Shown piece after piece: positions 60,501 through 64,000 of a DNA stretch of 64,000 nucleotides. How positions within the stretch are numbered: position 1 is the stretch's first letter; each line of letters begins with the position of its first letter. The notes under the pieces were generated by a model. That model was not told the DNA's origin, did not search any database, and saw only the letters and a program-made list of their open reading frames with translations. Source of the DNA: Diprion similis. Lineage: Eukaryota; Arthropoda; Insecta; Hymenoptera; Diprionidae. The stretch spans positions 4,543,481-4,607,480 of the forward strand of contig NC_060111.1 of NCBI RefSeq assembly GCF_021155765.1. The letters are read 5' to 3'. Made by a program: the position numbers and the translations under genes.

Positions 60501-63500
60501 CATTCCTAGTAACCGAGCACTTACAGCCTGGCTAAACTCGAACACGGACTTACCGGAAGTCGTCTCTCGTAGCCAAGCTTCTTATTCCACCCCAGCTGGT
60601 GTTGGAGAGAAATTCAACCGGCGACGTAACGTGCGGGGTAATTGGAAACCTCAACAAGAAGTCCAGGTCGGGGGCCAAGATTTCCCCGTTGGTTAATAGG
60701 ATCTGGAATGCCATCTGAGACACAAAAATGAGCTTATCGCACTCGAACAGTCCCCTCGTCGTGTACATGAACACGGAATACGTTATGCACTCGATGAGAT
60801 TTTTCACTCGGCCGGTAACGTCGGGCGCCGGATCAGCCTTCAGTATGGCCATTTGAAAAACGACGCTGAAGGCTTTCAGGGAGAACTGGTATATCGGATT
60901 TATCGTGTTCAAATCGTTCAGAATAAAGTAAAGCAACGAAGCACGAGCTGCTGCCGGTCGATAGAGTTCACGGGCGGCATCTATCTCCTTGCTGGTTCCC
61001 CTGGCCTCTGTAACCTTGCACTCGACCTCGGCAGCCGTACGTTTAGTCGTCTCCAAGTTTTCAACCAGCGCCGTATCCCCGAGGACGTTACTTCCGGCTG
61101 AAGACAACCTGCGGGCGAAAGAATTTCAAATTCGATTCACTTTCGATAACGAGCGACCTTTACCTTGAGAGGAGAGAGTCTTCCAGTCCGTTCAACGTGA
61201 TTTTGAAGTCATTTTGCTGCCTCGTTAGCTCGGCCTTGAGCTCTTCGAGGTCCGGTCTTTCGGCTTTGACTACTTCCGCGAGCAGCTGATCTTCCAAACC
61301 GTCTCTAGTCACTGTGAAGTTTATCAGAGTTGTCTGCGCCTGCATTTCTGGCTTGTAGTGAGGGTTTGCCAACTTTGTGTGAAGAAGCAGCCTGAAGCTC
61401 GCGTTGTACTCCACCTCCTTGTCACCGATTTTTATGGCCCGACCCTTCTTTATCAAGTTACGACCTAGCAGAGGGTCGAGAACTGGATCGACCGTCTCCC
61501 CGATATTTTCAACCAAAACCGTGGTCCCGCTCGACAAAGACACTTCGATTACTTCCAAAAAACCTCGTTGTCCCAGACGAATGATCCGCAAATCGTCACC
61601 GTACTTTTGCTTTATCCATTTTATTCCCTGCAACTATGTAAGCCGAATTTGAATAGCTGTCGGTAAATCCATGATCGAAGGTCAGTACCTACCTGCGGGT
61701 CTATCATCAGTGGCCACCTGTCAGAGTTTGTCAGAATTGTCGCGTTTTCCGTCGACATTCTATCGTTGGGCAGGCTTTCGTTGTTCCACTTGGCTATTTG
61801 CGTGTCGTCTGTGAGAAGGGAGAGCGGGTCCAGACCTTCTGTTATCGGCACAGCAGGCTCCAGTGTTCGCAAAAAGGGAAACCATTGTTTGTTCTGAAGA
61901 TCCAAACGGAATTGCTTTGTGAAACAACCGACGTAAGAGATAAACGCTGTTACCAATAGCACATCGCCCGGCAGAGTCGTCCCTTGCTGCATGAAGCTAA
62001 AACAGTCATAAACTCAGTGTGAAACGATCAATAGTCTAGACTCATCGGATACCACTATCCTCACTCATCATATCTCACTTTGCCACAGAATCGGCCCATC
62101 GGACGTTCTCTGAGGCTAAACCACCGACCAATCTATTAGCCAATTGAATCGTTGCATTCGTCGCGTCCGCCTCTTGCTGACACTTCAACTTCTCAGCGAC
62201 AGCTTGTTCAAAGTCCGCAGTCAATTTTGCAAGTTGTTCTTCCAGTGACTAAAATTACAGAAAAAAAAAATGACGACTGCATCCGTCGGACTTCTTGGAC
62301 AAACATTTTCAAGCTAATCTTTGAAACGCTTAAAAGAGGATTCAATTTGACTTACAGCCACTTTTCGTTTTATGACGCCGAGCTTGTCCTGAGCTGCCGC
62401 TAACTCAGCGTTCGCTTGAGCCAGGGCTTTTCGCTTTGGCTCAACGTCGCAGAAGACTTCATAGAATTTAATAATATTAATAACCCAAGCACAGAGACCA
62501 GCAGCGGCGGCAGACTTTGACCTCACGAACTCTGGTTCGAATTCAGAATCCTTTAGGTATGGTTGTATGGCCTTTATCACTTCCGGGTGGATATTCTCCT
62601 TGTCGTAATTGATCAGGGCGTCCAAGAACGTGTCGACCTTAGCCATGACGATCTGAAACGAGAAGAAAACGCCGCCGTATGAATGACCCGCGGTCCTTAC
62701 CCGATTGTAGGTCCCACCTTAGCCGCCTTCCAGCTTCTATCTTTGGCCACTTTACCGCCAGGTGCCAAGAGCACCATTACGGCTGCGGTGACATTGGTCA
62801 CAGCCCCTGGCGGTGAACCGAACGATTTCAACTCGGTTAGATTCGCTTTATTGAGAGTATTCAAAGCTTCTTGGGCAGCCAGCAAAGCCGGCTCGGCTTT
62901 CATCAGGTCCACCTCACAGTCCTTTTGTTTTTTCGATACCTCCTGGGCTATTATGGCGACCTTCGATTCCTCCTCGTCAGCTGATAGGAATTGTTAGAAA
63001 ATTATCAAGGGATTCTGAGGCCCCCGCAGAAGGACTTTAAGCTAGCACTTCAAAGGTGTGAAATTACATCAAGTCTTACCCAGAGCCTTTTCCGTTTGAA
63101 CTTTATCTGTCTCGACGCCGACTATGGCGATCAGAGCATCCGCAGCGTCGTTCTTTTGCTGTAATTCGATTTCCTGAACTGCCAATTTCTCCTTTAATTC
63201 GTCTACCTGAGCCGCCGTCGACCGCAGTTTCGCTAAACCGTTTTCAAGACGCTCTACCCGTCCTTGAAGCTCCTTCGATTTTGCACGCAAAAGCTTGGTG
63301 TACAGGCTGATTTGCTCGAGGAAGGATTTCGGAGTTGTATAATTGTATCGCCGTTCACTTGCCAAGTACAAACGACTCGCTGCGTTCACACTGGTATGAG
63401 CATGCGCCATGAATCTTGCCGCTGATTCTCTGCAGTGAGTTAAAAGTTAAAACGCTACTCGACAAGGTCGATATATGTACACAAACCCGCTTTACTCACC

Positions 63501-64000
63501 TATGAATTTCCGGCAGCTCGTTAAGTTCCTGCAAGAACCTTTTCGACACAGACATCAGAGCTTCCTGTGGCCATTCGTGAAACCAGTTTATCGCCGTGCA
63601 GTTTATAATAGCGGGGAATTTCCTCGATCTTACACGTAGGGTCGAACCAACGGGTGAAAAGCAGAGCACAATTCTCAGCTGTCGTCTAACTCGATCGATG
63701 AAGAATTTCCAGCAATTTTCACGAGTGTCCAATATACCAGCTCCCTTGACCTCGTTCCGTACGCCTGTGGGAATAAAACGTGCGGTATATCAGTCGGGCG
63801 CGTGATTTATTCCGTTACAAATTATGCGATCGATTCTAGTCACCCGCTATTATATTCTCAACCTCGTCTTCGGGGAATAAGTCGGGAATTTCACCCGAGG
63901 CTAACATGTCGTTGATGAGAACCAGGAACTGTTCGTTTGGCACCTGGGCATCCGTCATCAGGAACATCATCCCGACGTTTTTTAGACCGGATTTCGAGTA
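57593..64000 (-). CDS. Axonemal dynein heavy chain, outer-arm beta type (DNAH9/11/17-like), 3' part
   Basis: Motor subunit of the ciliary/flagellar outer dynein arm; in insects probably needed in sperm tails and chordotonal sensory cilia. Sixteen exons on the minus strand: 64,000-63,844 (partial), 63,764-63,500, 63,429-63,080, 62,980-62,718, 62,652-62,356, 62,248-62,079, 61,996-61,693, 61,633-61,164, 61,108-60,554, 60,446-60,146, 60,036-59,755, 59,672-59,243, 59,176-58,962, 58,887-58,531, 58,453-58,305 and 57,887-57,593. All junctions are GT-AG and in frame, giving 1,619 residues, roughly the last third of a family protein of about 4,500. In order: end of AAA4 ([23 protein letters not shown]), stalk coiled coil with microtubule-binding region ([20 protein letters not shown]), AAA5 ([39 protein letters not shown]), AAA6 ([11 protein letters not shown]), and the C-terminal domain ([61 protein letters not shown]). 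The PFNVGDL and [15 protein letters not shown] motifs favour the beta chain (fly Dhc93AB/kl-2 type). The chain looks intact and continues off the right edge. Confidence 0.96.

Overview
The window reads as nuclear DNA from an insect, most likely a hymenopteran. The organism is an inference: genes have GT-AG introns, the sequence is AT-rich with abundant microsatellites and small palindromic (MITE-like) elements, and the coding content is an array of small secreted TIL-type cysteine-rich peptides plus an axonemal dynein. There are no bacterial features, CRISPR arrays or rRNA, and no tRNA was found. All genes recognised are on the minus strand.

Layout. Positions 1-22,600 hold no recognisable gene, only microsatellites, two copies of a TA-flanked MITE (3,994-4,601 and 9,483-9,942), further inverted repeats and a dispersed degenerate repeat. 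Positions 22,618-41,687 hold a cluster of trypsin-inhibitor-like (TIL) genes, called TIL1 to TIL8 here. Each has three exons: a signal-peptide exon, then the first half of the TIL domain, then the second half. Most have their own TATA box. Positions 41,800-57,590 are a gene-poor, locally GC-rich stretch. Positions 57,593-64,000 hold the 3' end (16 exons, 1,619 residues) of an outer-arm axonemal dynein heavy chain of the DNAH9/11/17 (beta) type, running off the right edge.

The TIL cluster contains a block duplicated in tandem. Unit 1 is TIL1-TIL2-TIL3-TIL4-(TIL6-like relic). Unit 2 is TIL1 copy-TIL2 copy-(TIL3 lost)-TIL5-TIL6. Deletions have been asymmetric: the TIL1 copy lacks exon 3, the TIL2 copy keeps only exon 1 and has a transposon-like insertion in its promoter, TIL3 has no copy, and the TIL6-like relic of unit 1 is broken. 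TIL7 is the most canonical ten-cysteine TIL peptide. TIL8 joins a TIL domain to a roughly 330-residue Ser/Glu/Lys/Asp tail built partly from 32-residue repeats, and its reading frame once ran further.

Three features make the cluster worth study. The residue aligned with the known TIL P1 site differs widely between paralogs (Ala, Tyr, Gly, Glu, Gln, Asp, Lys, Asp). Intron 2 lies, by alignment, exactly at the P1-P1' junction in all eight genes. In the TIL4/TIL5 pair the third coding exon has diverged much more than the flanking non-coding DNA, which suggests diversifying selection or exon replacement. Function as protease inhibitors is inferred from the family; immune, gut, silk or venom roles cannot be told apart from sequence alone.
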